From VBCG01 sp044226535 (GTDB lineage Bacteria > Pseudomonadota > Gammaproteobacteria > Burkholderiales > Casimicrobiaceae), in the NCBI GenBank assembly GCA_044226535.1, contig JBGAGT010000001.1, positions 62,001 to 126,000 of the forward strand: 64,000 nucleotides of DNA, given 5' to 3'. Under the pieces are notes generated by a model. The model was not told the origin of the DNA, ran no database searches, and saw only the letters and a program-made list of their open reading frames with translations. Shown piece after piece: positions 1 through 8,354 of this stretch. Made by a program: the position numbers and the translations under genes. Every line of letters starts with the position of its first letter. Position 1 is the stretch's first letter.

Positions 1-144
1 CCCGCCGATCCCGACGTCAAGATCGAGCCCAGCCTCGCCGCGGTGCTGAAGGACGCGAAGATCTTCCCCATCGACGACGCCTATGCGGGTGCCAACCGCA
101 AGAAGATGGTCGACCGCTGGGTCGCGGAGATCCTGAACCCCTGA
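1..144 (+). CDS. C-terminal end of an ABC transporter solute-binding protein (partial)
   Basis: Only the last 47 codons lie in the window, entering in frame at base 1 and ending at TGA 142-144. The visible tail (…FPIDDAYAGANRKKMVDRWVAEILNP) has the W-rich amphipathic helix that closes Fe(III)/2-aminoethylphosphonate-type periplasmic binding proteins. The main support is context: a two-domain FbpB-like permease starts 13 bases downstream, followed by an ATPase. It would bind the substrate in the periplasm and deliver it to that permease. The substrate cannot be read from this fragment; iron, a phosphonate or another small anion are all possible. Upstream sequence is needed. Confidence 0.7.
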   Translation, partial: PADPDVKIEPSLAAVLKDAKIFPIDDAYAGANRKKMVDRWVAEILNP

Positions 145-157
145 GCGGCGCCGCGGG

Positions 158-1879
158 ATGACCGCGATCGCGGCAGCGCGTCCGGCGCCGCCGGGGCCGG
201 GCTTGGGCGCGCGCCTGCGCGCCGAGCCCGCGCTCACGGTCACGGTCGCGCTGCTGTGGCTGCTGCTCGCGCTGTTCGTGATCTACCCGATCGCGACGCT
301 CGTCGCGCGGGTGTTCGTCGACCAGGGTCGCTTCAGCCTGGCGGGCATCGCCGCCGTCCTCACCGACCGGCACCAGGTCGCCGCCTTCCGCAACAGCCTG
401 GTGCTGGCGGCGCTGGTCGGTGCCGGCGGCACGCTGCTGGGCTTCATGTTCGCGTTCACCGCGGCACGCTGCCGCCTGCCGGCCTGGGCGGTCCGCCTGA
501 TCGACGTCTCGGTGCTGCTGCCGCTGGTGTCGCCGCCCTTCACCATCGCCATCGGCTACATCTTTTCCTTCGGCGCGCGCGGGCTCATCACCTGGGACCT
601 GCTCGGCATCCGCAACGCCAGCGTGTACGGGCTGTGGAGCACGGCGACCGCAGAGATCGTCACCTACTTCCCCATCGCCTACCTGACGCTGCGCCCGATG
701 CTGGCGGCGATCGACTCCAACATCGAGGGCATGGCGCTGTCGCTCGGCGCCTCGCGCGCCCGCGTCTTCCGCACCGTGACGGTGCCGCTCACCACGCCCG
801 GCCTCGCCAACGCCTTCCTGCTGCTGTTCGCGGCCTCGCTCGCCGACTTCGCCACGCCGCTCATCCTCGCGGGCAACCAGTTCCCCGTGCTGCCCACGCA
901 GGCCTACCTGCAGATCACCGGGATGTTCGACCTGCGCGGCGGCGCCGCGCTGTCGCTGGTGCTGCTGGTGCCGGCACTGGCGGTGTTCCTGCTGCAGCGC
1001 TTCTGGGTCGGCCGGCGGTTCTACGTGACCGTCACCGGCAAGGGCGCGGGCCAGGTGCCCTTCGACAGCGCCACGCTGCCGGCGCGCGCGCTGCTGGTCG
1101 TCGCCTGCGTGGCGGTGACGGTGTTCATCGTCTACCTGTACGCGCTGCTGCTCTACGCCTCGCTGGTGCAGGCCTTCGGCGCCAACCACGCGCTCACGCT
1201 GCAGCACTATCGCGTGGTGTTCACCGAGGGCTGGCGCGTGCTCAAGGACACGTTGGTGATCGCCGCCTTCGCGACGCCGCTCGGCGGGCTCTACGGCGTG
1301 GTGCTGGGCTACCTGGTGGCGCGGCGCCGCTTCCCCGGCCGCACCGCCATGGAGATCACCTCGATGATCGACTACGCGCTGCCCGGCACGATCGTCGGCA
1401 TCGCCTACCTGATCGCCTTCAACGACCCGCCGATCGTGCTCACCGGCACCGCGCTGATCCTGGTCGCCTGCTTCGTGTTCCGCTACGGGCCCACCGGCAT
1501 CCGCGCGACCATGGCCATGCTGCAGCAGATCGACCCCGGGCTCGAGGAGGCCTCGCAGAGCCTGGGCGCCGGCAGCGGCACCACCTTCCGCAGGATCACC
1601 CTGCCGCTGGTGCTGCCGGCCTTCTTCGCCGGCCTCGGCGTGATGTTCATCCGCTCGATGACCGCGATCAGCGCGACCATCTTCCTCGTCTCCATATCCT
1701 GGACCCTCGTCACCGTGAAGATCCTCGAGAACATGACCGAGCTCCAGCTCGGCGTCGCGGCCGCGTTCTCGGTCGTCGTCGTCGCGCTGGTGTTCGTGGT
1801 CATCGGCGCCATCGGCCGCGTGCTGCGCCTCGTCCGCACGCCGGGTGCGCGGCCCGTCACGGGGCTGCTCGCCACATGA
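158..1879 (+). CDS. ABC transporter permease, two fused membrane domains (Fe3+/2-aminoethylphosphonate type)
   Basis: A 573-residue inner-membrane protein with about twelve hydrophobic segments. It is an internal duplication of the binding-protein-dependent permease fold: two EAA-type cytoplasmic loops are visible, one near residue 190 (EGMALSLGASRARVF) and one near 461 (EEASQSLGAGSGTTF). Each would contact the ATPase encoded next door. One-polypeptide, two-domain permeases of this length are typical of FbpB-type ferric transporters and of the putative 2-aminoethylphosphonate transporters. The gene sits between the binding-protein remnant and the ATPase, and its TGA overlaps the ATPase start (ATGA). 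Substrate is inferred only from the downstream PbfA-like gene and remains open. Confidence 0.85.
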   Translation: MTAIAAARPAPPGPGLGARLRAEPALTVTVALLWLLLALFVIYPIATLVARVFVDQGRFSLAGIAAVLTDRHQVAAFRNSLVLAALVGAGGTLLGFMFAFTAARCRLPAWAVRLIDVSVLLPLVSPPFTIAIGYIFSFGARGLITWDLLGIRNASVYGLWSTATAEIVTYFPIAYLTLRPMLAAIDSNIEGMALSLGASRARVFRTVTVPLTTPGLANAFLLLFAASLADFATPLILAGNQFPVLPTQAYLQITGMFDLRGGAALSLVLLVPALAVFLLQRFWVGRRFYVTVTGKGAGQVPFDSATLPARALLVVACVAVTVFIVYLYALLLYASLVQAFGANHALTLQHYRVVFTEGWRVLKDTLVIAAFATPLGGLYGVVLGYLVARRRFPGRTAMEITSMIDYALPGTIVGIAYLIAFNDPPIVLTGTALILVACFVFRYGPTGIRATMAMLQQIDPGLEEASQSLGAGSGTTFRRITLPLVLPAFFAGLGVMFIRSMTAISATIFLVSISWTLVTVKILENMTELQLGVAAAFSVVVVALVFVVIGAIGRVLRLVRTPGARPVTGLLAT

Positions 1880-2982
1880 ACGCGCCCACGCGGCAGGATG
1901 CGATCGGTGTCGCGGTCGAGCGCGTCAGCAAGCGCTTCACCCACGCGGTGAAAGGCGCCGTGCACGCGGCGCGCGACGTGTCCATCGACGTGGCACCCGG
2001 GGAGTTCCTGACGCTGCTGGGTCCATCGGGGTGCGGCAAGACCACCACCTTGCGCATGGTCGCGGGCTTCGAGATCCCCGACGAGGGGCGCATCGCCTTC
2101 GGCGGGCAGGACGTGACACGGCTGCCCGCCAACCAGCGCGGCATCGGCTTCGTGTTCCAGAACTACGCGCTGTTCCCGCACCTGTCGGTGGCCGAGAACG
2201 TGGCCTACGGGCTCACCGTGCGTGGCCAGCCCGCGCCGGTGGTCGCGAGCTCGGTGGCCGAGGTGCTGCAGCTCGTGGGCCTCGCCGGCTACGAGAAGCA
2301 GTTCCCCGCGCAGATGTCGGGCGGCGAGCAGCAGCGTGTTGCGCTCGCCCGCGCGATCGTCATCCGCCCGCGCGTGCTGTTGTTCGACGAGCCCCTCTCC
2401 AACCTCGACGCGCGGCTGCGCGTGCAGATGCGCGACGAGATCCGCGCGCTGCAGAAGCGGCTTTCGATCACCGCGATCTACGTCACCCACGACCAGGAGG
2501 AGGCGATGGCGGTGTCCGACCGCATCGCCGTGATGAGCGCCGGCAGCATCGTCGAGGTCGGCACCGCGGAATCGCTGTACCATCGTCCGCGCACGCGCTT
2601 CGTCGCCGAGTTCATCGGCCGCGCGAACCTGGTCGAGGCGCGCGTGGTCGGCGGTGCGCGCGACGGCGTCGAGGTCGAGGCGCTGGGAAGGCGCATGGCG
2701 GTGGGCGCGGGCCCCTGGGTGCCGACGCCGGGCTCGCGCGCAGCGCTGCTGCTGCGGCCCGAGGCGCTGTTGCTCGAAGCGCCCGGCGCGCAGGGCGCGA
2801 TCGCCGCGCGCGTGACGGGCCGGAGCTTCCTCGGCGAGAAGATCGAGTACCTGCTCGACTGCGACGGCAAGGCGCTGCAGGTGGTGCGACCGAGCCTCGG
2901 CAGCGAGCGGCAATTCGCGCCGGGCGAGGCCGTCGGCCTGCGCATCGCCGAGGGCGCGGGCACGCTGGTGGAGGGGCAATGA
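1876..2982 (+). CDS. ABC transporter ATP-binding protein
   Basis: 368 residues, the length of FbpC/PotA-type importer ATPases with a C-terminal TOBE-like regulatory domain. Walker A is GPSGCGKTT (49-57), the Q-loop reads QNYALFPHL, the signature is SGGEQQR (from 148) and Walker B is LLFDEP (168-173), followed by a switch histidine in YVTHDQ. It energises uptake through the preceding permease, whose stop codon overlaps this ATG. Its own stop overlaps the next ATG, so the four genes are likely translationally coupled. The choice of start is set by the ATGA overlap; the open frame runs upstream but only as a shadow of the permease gene. Confidence 0.92.
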   Translation: MNAPTRQDAIGVAVERVSKRFTHAVKGAVHAARDVSIDVAPGEFLTLLGPSGCGKTTTLRMVAGFEIPDEGRIAFGGQDVTRLPANQRGIGFVFQNYALFPHLSVAENVAYGLTVRGQPAPVVASSVAEVLQLVGLAGYEKQFPAQMSGGEQQRVALARAIVIRPRVLLFDEPLSNLDARLRVQMRDEIRALQKRLSITAIYVTHDQEEAMAVSDRIAVMSAGSIVEVGTAESLYHRPRTRFVAEFIGRANLVEARVVGGARDGVEVEALGRRMAVGAGPWVPTPGSRAALLLRPEALLLEAPGAQGAIAARVTGRSFLGEKIEYLLDCDGKALQVVRPSLGSERQFAPGEAVGLRIAEGAGTLVEGQ

Positions 2983-3560
2983 ACACGAAGGTCACGATGA
3001 TCGGGCAACGCGCGGCACCTGCGACCTCGCTCGCGCGCCGGTCGGGGCGGGTCGCGCGTTGCACGGCGCAGCTCGCCCTGCTCGCCTGCCTCGCCGCGAC
3101 CTCCATCGCCGCGGTGGCAGCGCCCACCGAGGTGCACGGCGCGCTCGATGCCTATGCGGGCCACGGCGTGGCCATGGCCTGGGGCGTGCTGCGCGGCAAG
3201 GACGAGGCCACCACCATGGTGGTGGTGCGCGTCGGCGCCGACGCCGCCCGCTACCGCGCGCTCGATGTGGTGGGGATCGATCCCTTCACCAGGAAGGGCG
3301 CGCCGATGGCTGCGCGCGTGGCGCTCGACGGTGCTTCGGTGCTGGTGCGCATCCCGCGTGCGCGCTTCGCCGAGCTGCCGCAGACCGAATGGCGCTTCCT
3401 GCGCGATGGCGCCGCCCCGCAGGGCGAAGGCAGCCTGGTGGTGTTCTACCGCGGCGTCCCCGACACCACACCGGAATTCGACGACGAGGCCAAGCTCGAG
3501 GCCTCCCTGGTCGAGCGCATCGCGCGCGCAAGGCGCGCGGCGGCGGACCCGCCGCCATGA
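2979..3560 (+). CDS. small secreted protein of unknown function in the transporter operon
   Basis: 193 residues. The N-terminus is unusually long and basic, followed by a hydrophobic stretch around residues 27-48 and an Ala-x-Ala-like site (AVAAPTE), so it is probably exported, or anchored by an uncleaved helix. The mature part mixes beta-strand-like segments and ends in a charged helix (ERIARARRAA). No catalytic motif is apparent and I do not recognise the family. The ATG overlaps the ATPase stop and the TGA overlaps the deoC start, so it is embedded in the operon and presumably serves the same pathway, perhaps as a periplasmic accessory. A shorter start further inside the frame, giving a classical signal peptide, is possible. 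Confidence 0.7.
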   Translation: MNTKVTMIGQRAAPATSLARRSGRVARCTAQLALLACLAATSIAAVAAPTEVHGALDAYAGHGVAMAWGVLRGKDEATTMVVVRVGADAARYRALDVVGIDPFTRKGAPMAARVALDGASVLVRIPRARFAELPQTEWRFLRDGAAPQGEGSLVVFYRGVPDTTPEFDDEAKLEASLVERIARARRAAADPPP

Positions 3561-4216
3561 CGCGCGCCGGACTCGCCCGCATGCTCGACCACTCGGTGCT
3601 GAAGCCCGAGGCCGTCGAGGCCGACGTCCTGGCCGGCGCCGGGGTCGTGCGCGACTGGCGGGTCGGCTGCTATTGCGTGCAGCCCTGGTGGGTCGCCACG
3701 GCCGTGCGCGCGCTGGCGGGCAGCGACGCCGTCGTCGCCAGCGTGGTCGGCTTCCCGCACGGCTGCGATGTGACGATGGTCAAGGCGGAGGCCACGGCAC
3801 GCGCCGTCGCGGAGGGTGCGCGCGAAATCGACATGGTGATGGCGATCGGCGCACTGCGCGGCGGCGACGCGCGCGCGGTCGCCGCGGACATCGCGGCCGT
3901 GGTCGCCGCGGCCGGGGGCGCCCCGGTGAAGGTGATCCTCGAGGCCGCGGCCCTGGACGACGGGCAGAAGCGCCTGGCCTGCAGGTTGTCCCGCGAGGCC
4001 GGCGCGGCTTTCGTCAAGACCTCGACGGGCTTCCATCCGGCGGGCGGCGCGACCGTGCACGACGTGGCGCTGATGCGAGGCGAGGTCGGCGAAGCGCTGG
4101 GCGTCAAGGCCTCCGGCGGCATCCGCAGCCTCGCCGACGTCGAGGCCATGCTCGCGGCCGGCGCCAACCGCATCGGGACCTCGGCGAGCGCAGCGATCCT
4201 CGGCGCGCTCGGGTAA
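3557..4216 (+). CDS. deoC: deoxyribose-phosphate aldolase family protein (DeoC)
   Basis: 219 residues, a class I aldolase TIM barrel that in the family cleaves 2-deoxyribose 5-phosphate to glyceraldehyde 3-phosphate and acetaldehyde. The Schiff-base lysine lies in FVKTSTGF (about residue 153) and the second catalytic lysine in GVKASGGIR (about 183). The expected acidic residue is in REIDMVM (about 91), and the N-terminal LDHSVLKPE motif is intact. It starts within the ATGA overlap with the secreted protein. No other nucleoside-catabolic gene (deoA, deoD, deoB) is nearby, so it may use another aldol substrate here, possibly releasing acetaldehyde in the pathway served by the neighbouring transporter. 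That substrate idea is inference. Confidence 0.9.
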   Translation: MTRAGLARMLDHSVLKPEAVEADVLAGAGVVRDWRVGCYCVQPWWVATAVRALAGSDAVVASVVGFPHGCDVTMVKAEATARAVAEGAREIDMVMAIGALRGGDARAVAADIAAVVAAAGGAPVKVILEAAALDDGQKRLACRLSREAGAAFVKTSTGFHPAGGATVHDVALMRGEVGEALGVKASGGIRSLADVEAMLAAGANRIGTSASAAILGALG

Positions 4217-4241
4217 CGAACCCATCGCCAACCGCTCCGGC

Positions 4242-5651
4242 ATGAAAGACGCGGCATCATCCCCGAAGCACGGTACTGCGCCCTCGCCTGCCGGGCACCC
4301 GGGCGTGGCGCATGGCGACGCGTCCACCGAAGGCGACATCAACCTGTCGCCGCTGCGGCGCCAGTGGGAGGCGGAGCAGCTCGCACCGGCGACACGCGCA
4401 CTGCTCGCCGAGGATGCCAAGTACTTCCTGCACCAGTCGCTGTCAACGCCCTGCTTCAATGCGCTCAAGTCGGCATCCGGCGCATGGCTCGAGGACGTCG
4501 AAGGCCGGCGCATCATGGATTTCCACGGCAACAGCGTGCACCAGGTCGGACATGGCCATCCGCGCGTCGTCGACGCGGTCAAGCGCGCGCTCGACACGCT
4601 GCCGTTCTCGCCGCGCCGATTCACCAACGATACGGCCGTCGCCCTCGCGCGAAGGCTGGTCGAGCTCGCCCCCGGCGACCTCGCCAAGGTGCTGTTCGCG
4701 CCGGGCGGCACCAGCGCGATCGGCATGGCGCTCAAGCTCGCGCGCATCGCCACCGGGCGCCACAAGACGGTGTCGATGTGGGACGCGTTCCACGGCGCGT
4801 CGCTCGACGCGATCTCGGTCGGCGGCGAGGCGCTGTTCCGCCGCGACGTCGGGCCGCTGCTGCCCGGCACCGAGCACGTGCAGCCCTGCGACCCGCACGC
4901 CTGCCATTTCGGCTGCGGCGGCACCTGCAACGCGCGCTGCGCCGAGTACGTCGACTACGTGCTCGGCAAGGAGGAGGACGTCGCCGCGGTGGTGGTGGAG
5001 ACGGTCCGCTCGACCGACGTGCAGATCCCGCCTCCCGCCTACTACCAGTCGCTGCGCCGCGCCTGCGACCGCCACGGCGCGCTGCTGATCCTCGACGAGA
5101 TCCCCATCGGCCTCGGCCGCACCGGCACGATCTACGCGTTCGAGCGCTACGGCATCGTTCCCGACATGGTGGTGCTGGGCAAGGGCCTGGGCGGCGGCGT
5201 GTTCCCGATGGCGGCGCTGGTGGCCCGCGAGGGGCTCGACGTCGCCGCCGACCGCGCGCTCGGCCACTACACGCACGAGAAGAGCCCGGTGGGCTGCGCC
5301 GCCGCGCTCGCCACGCTCGACGTCATCGAGGAGGAAGGGCTTTGCGAGCGTGCACGGGTGCTTGGCGCGCGTTCGCTCGAGCGGCTGCGCGGCGCCCGGG
5401 CGCGCCTGCCGGCGATCGGCGACGTGCGCGGCATCGGCCTGCTGCTCGGCGTCGAGCTGGTCGATCCCGCCACCGGCACGCCCGCCCGCGAGATGGCGGA
5501 ACGCGTGCTGTATCGCTGCCTCGCAAATGGGCTGTCGTTCAAGGTCGGGCAGGGCAACGTGCTGGTGCTGGCGCCGCCGCTGGTCATCGCGGAGCACGAC
5601 CTCGAGCGTGCGCTCGACATCGTGCTCGAGGCCATCGCGGCCTGCGGATGA
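4242..5651 (+). CDS. pbfA: class-III PLP enzyme, likely (R)-1-hydroxy-2-aminoethylphosphonate ammonia-lyase-like
   Basis: 469 residues of fold-type I PLP enzyme. The cofactor aspartate is in LILDEIPIGLGRTG (about 285) and the PLP lysine in VVLGKGLGGGVFPMAAL (about 313). Stretches such as YFLHQSLSTPC, MDFHGNSVHQVG, LFAPGGTSAIGMALKLAR and GHYTHEKSPVG match, from memory, the family once called aspartate aminotransferase-like and later shown to include PbfA. PbfA eliminates ammonia from (R)-1-hydroxy-2-aminoethylphosphonate to give phosphonoacetaldehyde. A Cys-rich loop (HFGCGGTCNARC) is typical of that group. The gene follows deoC by 25 bases and precedes a dehydrogenase by 4, in an operon headed by a transporter of the aminoethylphosphonate type. 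No phnW, phnX or phnY is visible, so an ordinary omega-transaminase remains an alternative. Confidence 0.6.
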   Translation: MKDAASSPKHGTAPSPAGHPGVAHGDASTEGDINLSPLRRQWEAEQLAPATRALLAEDAKYFLHQSLSTPCFNALKSASGAWLEDVEGRRIMDFHGNSVHQVGHGHPRVVDAVKRALDTLPFSPRRFTNDTAVALARRLVELAPGDLAKVLFAPGGTSAIGMALKLARIATGRHKTVSMWDAFHGASLDAISVGGEALFRRDVGPLLPGTEHVQPCDPHACHFGCGGTCNARCAEYVDYVLGKEEDVAAVVVETVRSTDVQIPPPAYYQSLRRACDRHGALLILDEIPIGLGRTGTIYAFERYGIVPDMVVLGKGLGGGVFPMAALVAREGLDVAADRALGHYTHEKSPVGCAAALATLDVIEEEGLCERARVLGARSLERLRGARARLPAIGDVRGIGLLLGVELVDPATGTPAREMAERVLYRCLANGLSFKVGQGNVLVLAPPLVIAEHDLERALDIVLEAIAACG

Positions 5652-5655
5652 ACCC

Positions 5656-6675
5656 ATGAAGATCGTGCGCACCGATGCCGAGCTCGAGGTCCCGCAGGTC
5701 GATCGCGTGCTGCGCGAGCGCGGGCACGAGCTGGTGCTGTTGGCCGATGGCGTCGGCGTCGACGAGCTCGCGGCGGCGGTGCGCGACGCCGACCTCCTGC
5801 TCATGTGCTACACGCCGATCCCGGCGCGCGTCATCGACGCCGCGCCGCGCCTGAAGGGCATCGTCAAGTACGGCGTCGGCATCGACGCGATCGACATCGA
5901 TGCCGCGCGCCGGCGCGGGATTCCCGTGGTCAACGTGCCGGAATACGCCGAGGAGACCGTCGCCGAAGGCGCGATGACGCTGATGCTCGCCCTGGCGAAG
6001 AAGGTCAAGCCGTTGCAGCGTGAAATGGAGACGCAGGGCTGGGCGTGGCCCACCGGGCGCTGGCTGGCGAACGACCTCGCGGGCAAGACGCTCGGCCTCG
6101 TCGGCGTGGGCCGCATCGGCCGCAGCGTGGCACGGATGGCCGGGCAGGGCTTCCGCATGCGCGTGCTCGGCTACGACCCGCACGTCGACGCCGCGCAGAT
6201 GGCGCGAGCAGGTGTCGCGAAGCACGACGACCTGCACGGCATGCTCGCGCAATGCGACGCCGTGTCCGTGCATTGCGTGCTGAATCGGGAAACGCGCCAC
6301 CTGATCGGCGCCAGCGAGCTCCGTGCGATGAAGCCGGGCGCGCTCCTCGTCAACGTGTCGCGCGGCGCGATCGTCGACGAGGAGGCACTGGTGCATGCGC
6401 TCGAGGCGGGGAACCTGGGCGGCGCCGGCCTCGACGTCTACAGCCGCGAGCCCCTCGCCAGGTCCGGGCACCCGATGTCGGCGCTGTTCGCCATGGACAA
6501 CGTGATCCTGTGGCCGCACCTCACCTTCTACACCGCGGAGGCGATGCAGCGGCTCGAGGACGAGACGCTCGAGCGCTGCTTCGAGGTCCTCGAGGGGCGG
6601 CCGGTGCGCGTCAAGTCGCACGATCCGCGGCTGCGCGCGCAGGTCGCGGGGGTGGAGTTCCCGCCCGGCGGGTGA
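5656..6675 (+). CDS. D-2-hydroxyacid dehydrogenase, NAD(P)-dependent
   Basis: 339 residues of the phosphoglycerate/formate dehydrogenase superfamily. The Rossmann glycine motif is GVGRIG (about 150-155). The substrate-binding arginine is in NVSRGAIVDE (about 235), the catalytic glutamate in YSREP (about 264) and the catalytic histidine in WPHLTF (about 287). It would interconvert a 2-keto acid and a D-2-hydroxy acid in the cytoplasm. The start is 4 bases after the preceding stop, so it is the last gene of this plus-strand operon. The motif WPHLTFYT differs from the common PHIAS/PHIGG sequence, so substrate cannot be assigned; phosphonate-linked or general hydroxyacid roles are both possible. 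Confidence 0.88.
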   Translation: MKIVRTDAELEVPQVDRVLRERGHELVLLADGVGVDELAAAVRDADLLLMCYTPIPARVIDAAPRLKGIVKYGVGIDAIDIDAARRRGIPVVNVPEYAEETVAEGAMTLMLALAKKVKPLQREMETQGWAWPTGRWLANDLAGKTLGLVGVGRIGRSVARMAGQGFRMRVLGYDPHVDAAQMARAGVAKHDDLHGMLAQCDAVSVHCVLNRETRHLIGASELRAMKPGALLVNVSRGAIVDEEALVHALEAGNLGGAGLDVYSREPLARSGHPMSALFAMDNVILWPHLTFYTAEAMQRLEDETLERCFEVLEGRPVRVKSHDPRLRAQVAGVEFPPGG

Positions 6676-6707
6676 CGCCGCGCGCCGCCCCGCCCCGGGG
6701 TGGCAGG

Positions 6708-7664
6708 TCAGTCCTCGCGCGGTAGCGGCGGCGCGCGGCGCACGATTGTCCGGCCCGGGTACTCGCGCCGGCAATGCGCTGCGAGTCCCGCCACGAACTT
6801 TCCGGCGTAGGGGGGAAGGAAGCGCTCCGGGTTCCAGGCCGCGGCCATCCAGTGGCCGATCGGGCGCCCCGCGTGAACGAGCGGGACGGCGCGCACGCCC
6901 TCGTGGTTCAGCGCCACGTTGGAAGGCACGACCGCGATCGCGAAGCCGCTGCCCGCGAGCGCGACCATGGTGTGGGGCGCGCCGCTCTCCAGCACGATGT
7001 TGGGCTTGAGGCGCGCGCTGGTGCACGCACCCTGGAACCAGACGCGCGAGGCGAACCCGCTGCCCACCATCAACGGCGAATCGCCGAGCCCGACCACTTC
7101 GATCGTCCTCCGGCGGCCCAGCGGATGCGCCGCGGCAACGACCGCGAGGAGGTAGACGGGAAACAGCGGCAGCGTGCGGAAGCGGTCGTCGCGCAGCGCC
7201 AGCATCGCAAGGTGCACGTCCCCGTCGACCAGCCTGCGCGGCAACCGCGCGCCGCCATCCTCGACGAGGTGCACGTCGATCTCCGGGAAATCGCGGCGGA
7301 ACCGGGCGAGCCAGGGCGCCAGCGGGTCCTCCATGAACTGCGGTGACGCTCCGATGCGCAGCACGCCTGCCCGGCCGCTGCGCAGGGCCTGCGCGCGCTC
7401 GCGCAGCGAATCGGCCTGGTTCAGCACCATGCGGCTGTGCCGCAGCAGTTCCTCCCCGTGCGCCGTCAGGCGGACACCGCGCCCGGCGCGCTCGAAGAGT
7501 TGCAACCCCAATTCCTCCTCGAGCGCAGCGACCTGGCGCGATACCGCCGGTTGGCTCAAGTGAAGGCGGCCGAGCGCGCGTCCCACCCCGCCCGCCTCGG
7601 CGATCGCGACGAAGGTCCGGAGATGCCGCAGGTTCACGATCCGTGAAGTATGCGCGTATTGCAT
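6708..7664 (-). CDS. LysR-family transcriptional regulator
   Basis: 318 residues from ATG 7664. An N-terminal winged helix-turn-helix is clear (LSQPAVSRQVAALEEELG, LFERAGRGVRLT), followed by a periplasmic-binding-like effector domain. The family consensus start (NLRHLRTF) suggests the real start is GTG 7637, which would give 309 residues; neither start has a strong Shine-Dalgarno sequence. It lies divergent from the cupin-like gene at 7749, the classic LysR arrangement, so that operon is the likely target and the 84-base gap should carry the operator. It is also convergent with the dehydrogenase operon. The effector is unknown. Confidence 0.9.
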   Translation of the reverse strand: MQYAHTSRIVNLRHLRTFVAIAEAGGVGRALGRLHLSQPAVSRQVAALEEELGLQLFERAGRGVRLTAHGEELLRHSRMVLNQADSLRERAQALRSGRAGVLRIGASPQFMEDPLAPWLARFRRDFPEIDVHLVEDGGARLPRRLVDGDVHLAMLALRDDRFRTLPLFPVYLLAVVAAAHPLGRRRTIEVVGLGDSPLMVGSGFASRVWFQGACTSARLKPNIVLESGAPHTMVALAGSGFAIAVVPSNVALNHEGVRAVPLVHAGRPIGHWMAAAWNPERFLPPYAGKFVAGLAAHCRREYPGRTIVRRAPPLPRED

Positions 7665-7748
7665 TTATCGGTGGTCGAACAATGCATTGGACATCGATCG
7701 GTCGCGGGGCTACCGTTCCATCGCTCCAGCGCACTTGCGGAGGGCGCC

Positions 7749-8354
7749 ATGCGGATCGACATCGAAAGCCTGGTTCACGAGTGCCGTTCGGCGCTGGCAT
7801 CGGACGACTGTGCCGGCAGGATCGGCGAGGTGCTGGCACGCGCCACGCGCGAGCGCGGCGCCCTGACGGCGGTGCTCGGCAACCCCGCGCGTGGCGGCAT
7901 CAGGGCGTTGCATCGCTCGCCCGAGCTCACCGTGCTCGACGTCGTCTGGTCGCCGGGCATCGAAGTGATGCCACACGATCACCGGATGTGGGCGGTCATC
8001 GGCATCTATGCGGGGCGCGAGGACAACGTCTTCTGGCGTCGCGTGCCGCAGGCGGGGCACGGCCGGATCGAGCGCGCGGGCACCCGCACGCTGGTCGACG
8101 GCGAGGTGGCCGTCCTGGCGGGCGACGCCATCCATTCGGTGTCCAACCCGACCGCCGCGTTCACCGGCGCGATCCACGTTTACGGCGGCGACTTCTTCGC
8201 GGTGGCCCGTTCGGCCTGGGACCCCGCGGAGCTGATCGAGCAGCCCTTCGACGGGGAGGCCGCGAGGCGGTTGCTGGAAGCGGCGACGCCCGCCGGGCAG
8301 GTCACGCCCGCGGGGGACCGCCGCCACGCCGGGGATTCGGGGAAGACGCGATGA
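7749..8354 (+). CDS. cupin-like metal-dependent enzyme (COG5553 / cysteine-dioxygenase-like)
   Basis: 201 residues. The central segment reads VMPHDHRMWAVIGIYAGRED and a second cluster reads GDAIHSVSNP…IHVYGGD. These histidines are those expected for a mononuclear iron site in the double-stranded beta-helix fold of cysteine-dioxygenase-like proteins. The best match I can recall is the predicted metal-dependent enzyme family COG5553, whose substrate is generally not known. The gene is divergent from the LysR regulator and its stop overlaps the next start (ATGA), so it begins a small operon that may extend to mddA. A role in thiol or sulfur oxidation is attractive given mddA downstream, but is inference. 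Confidence 0.7.
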   Translation: MRIDIESLVHECRSALASDDCAGRIGEVLARATRERGALTAVLGNPARGGIRALHRSPELTVLDVVWSPGIEVMPHDHRMWAVIGIYAGREDNVFWRRVPQAGHGRIERAGTRTLVDGEVAVLAGDAIHSVSNPTAAFTGAIHVYGGDFFAVARSAWDPAELIEQPFDGEAARRLLEAATPAGQVTPAGDRRHAGDSGKTR

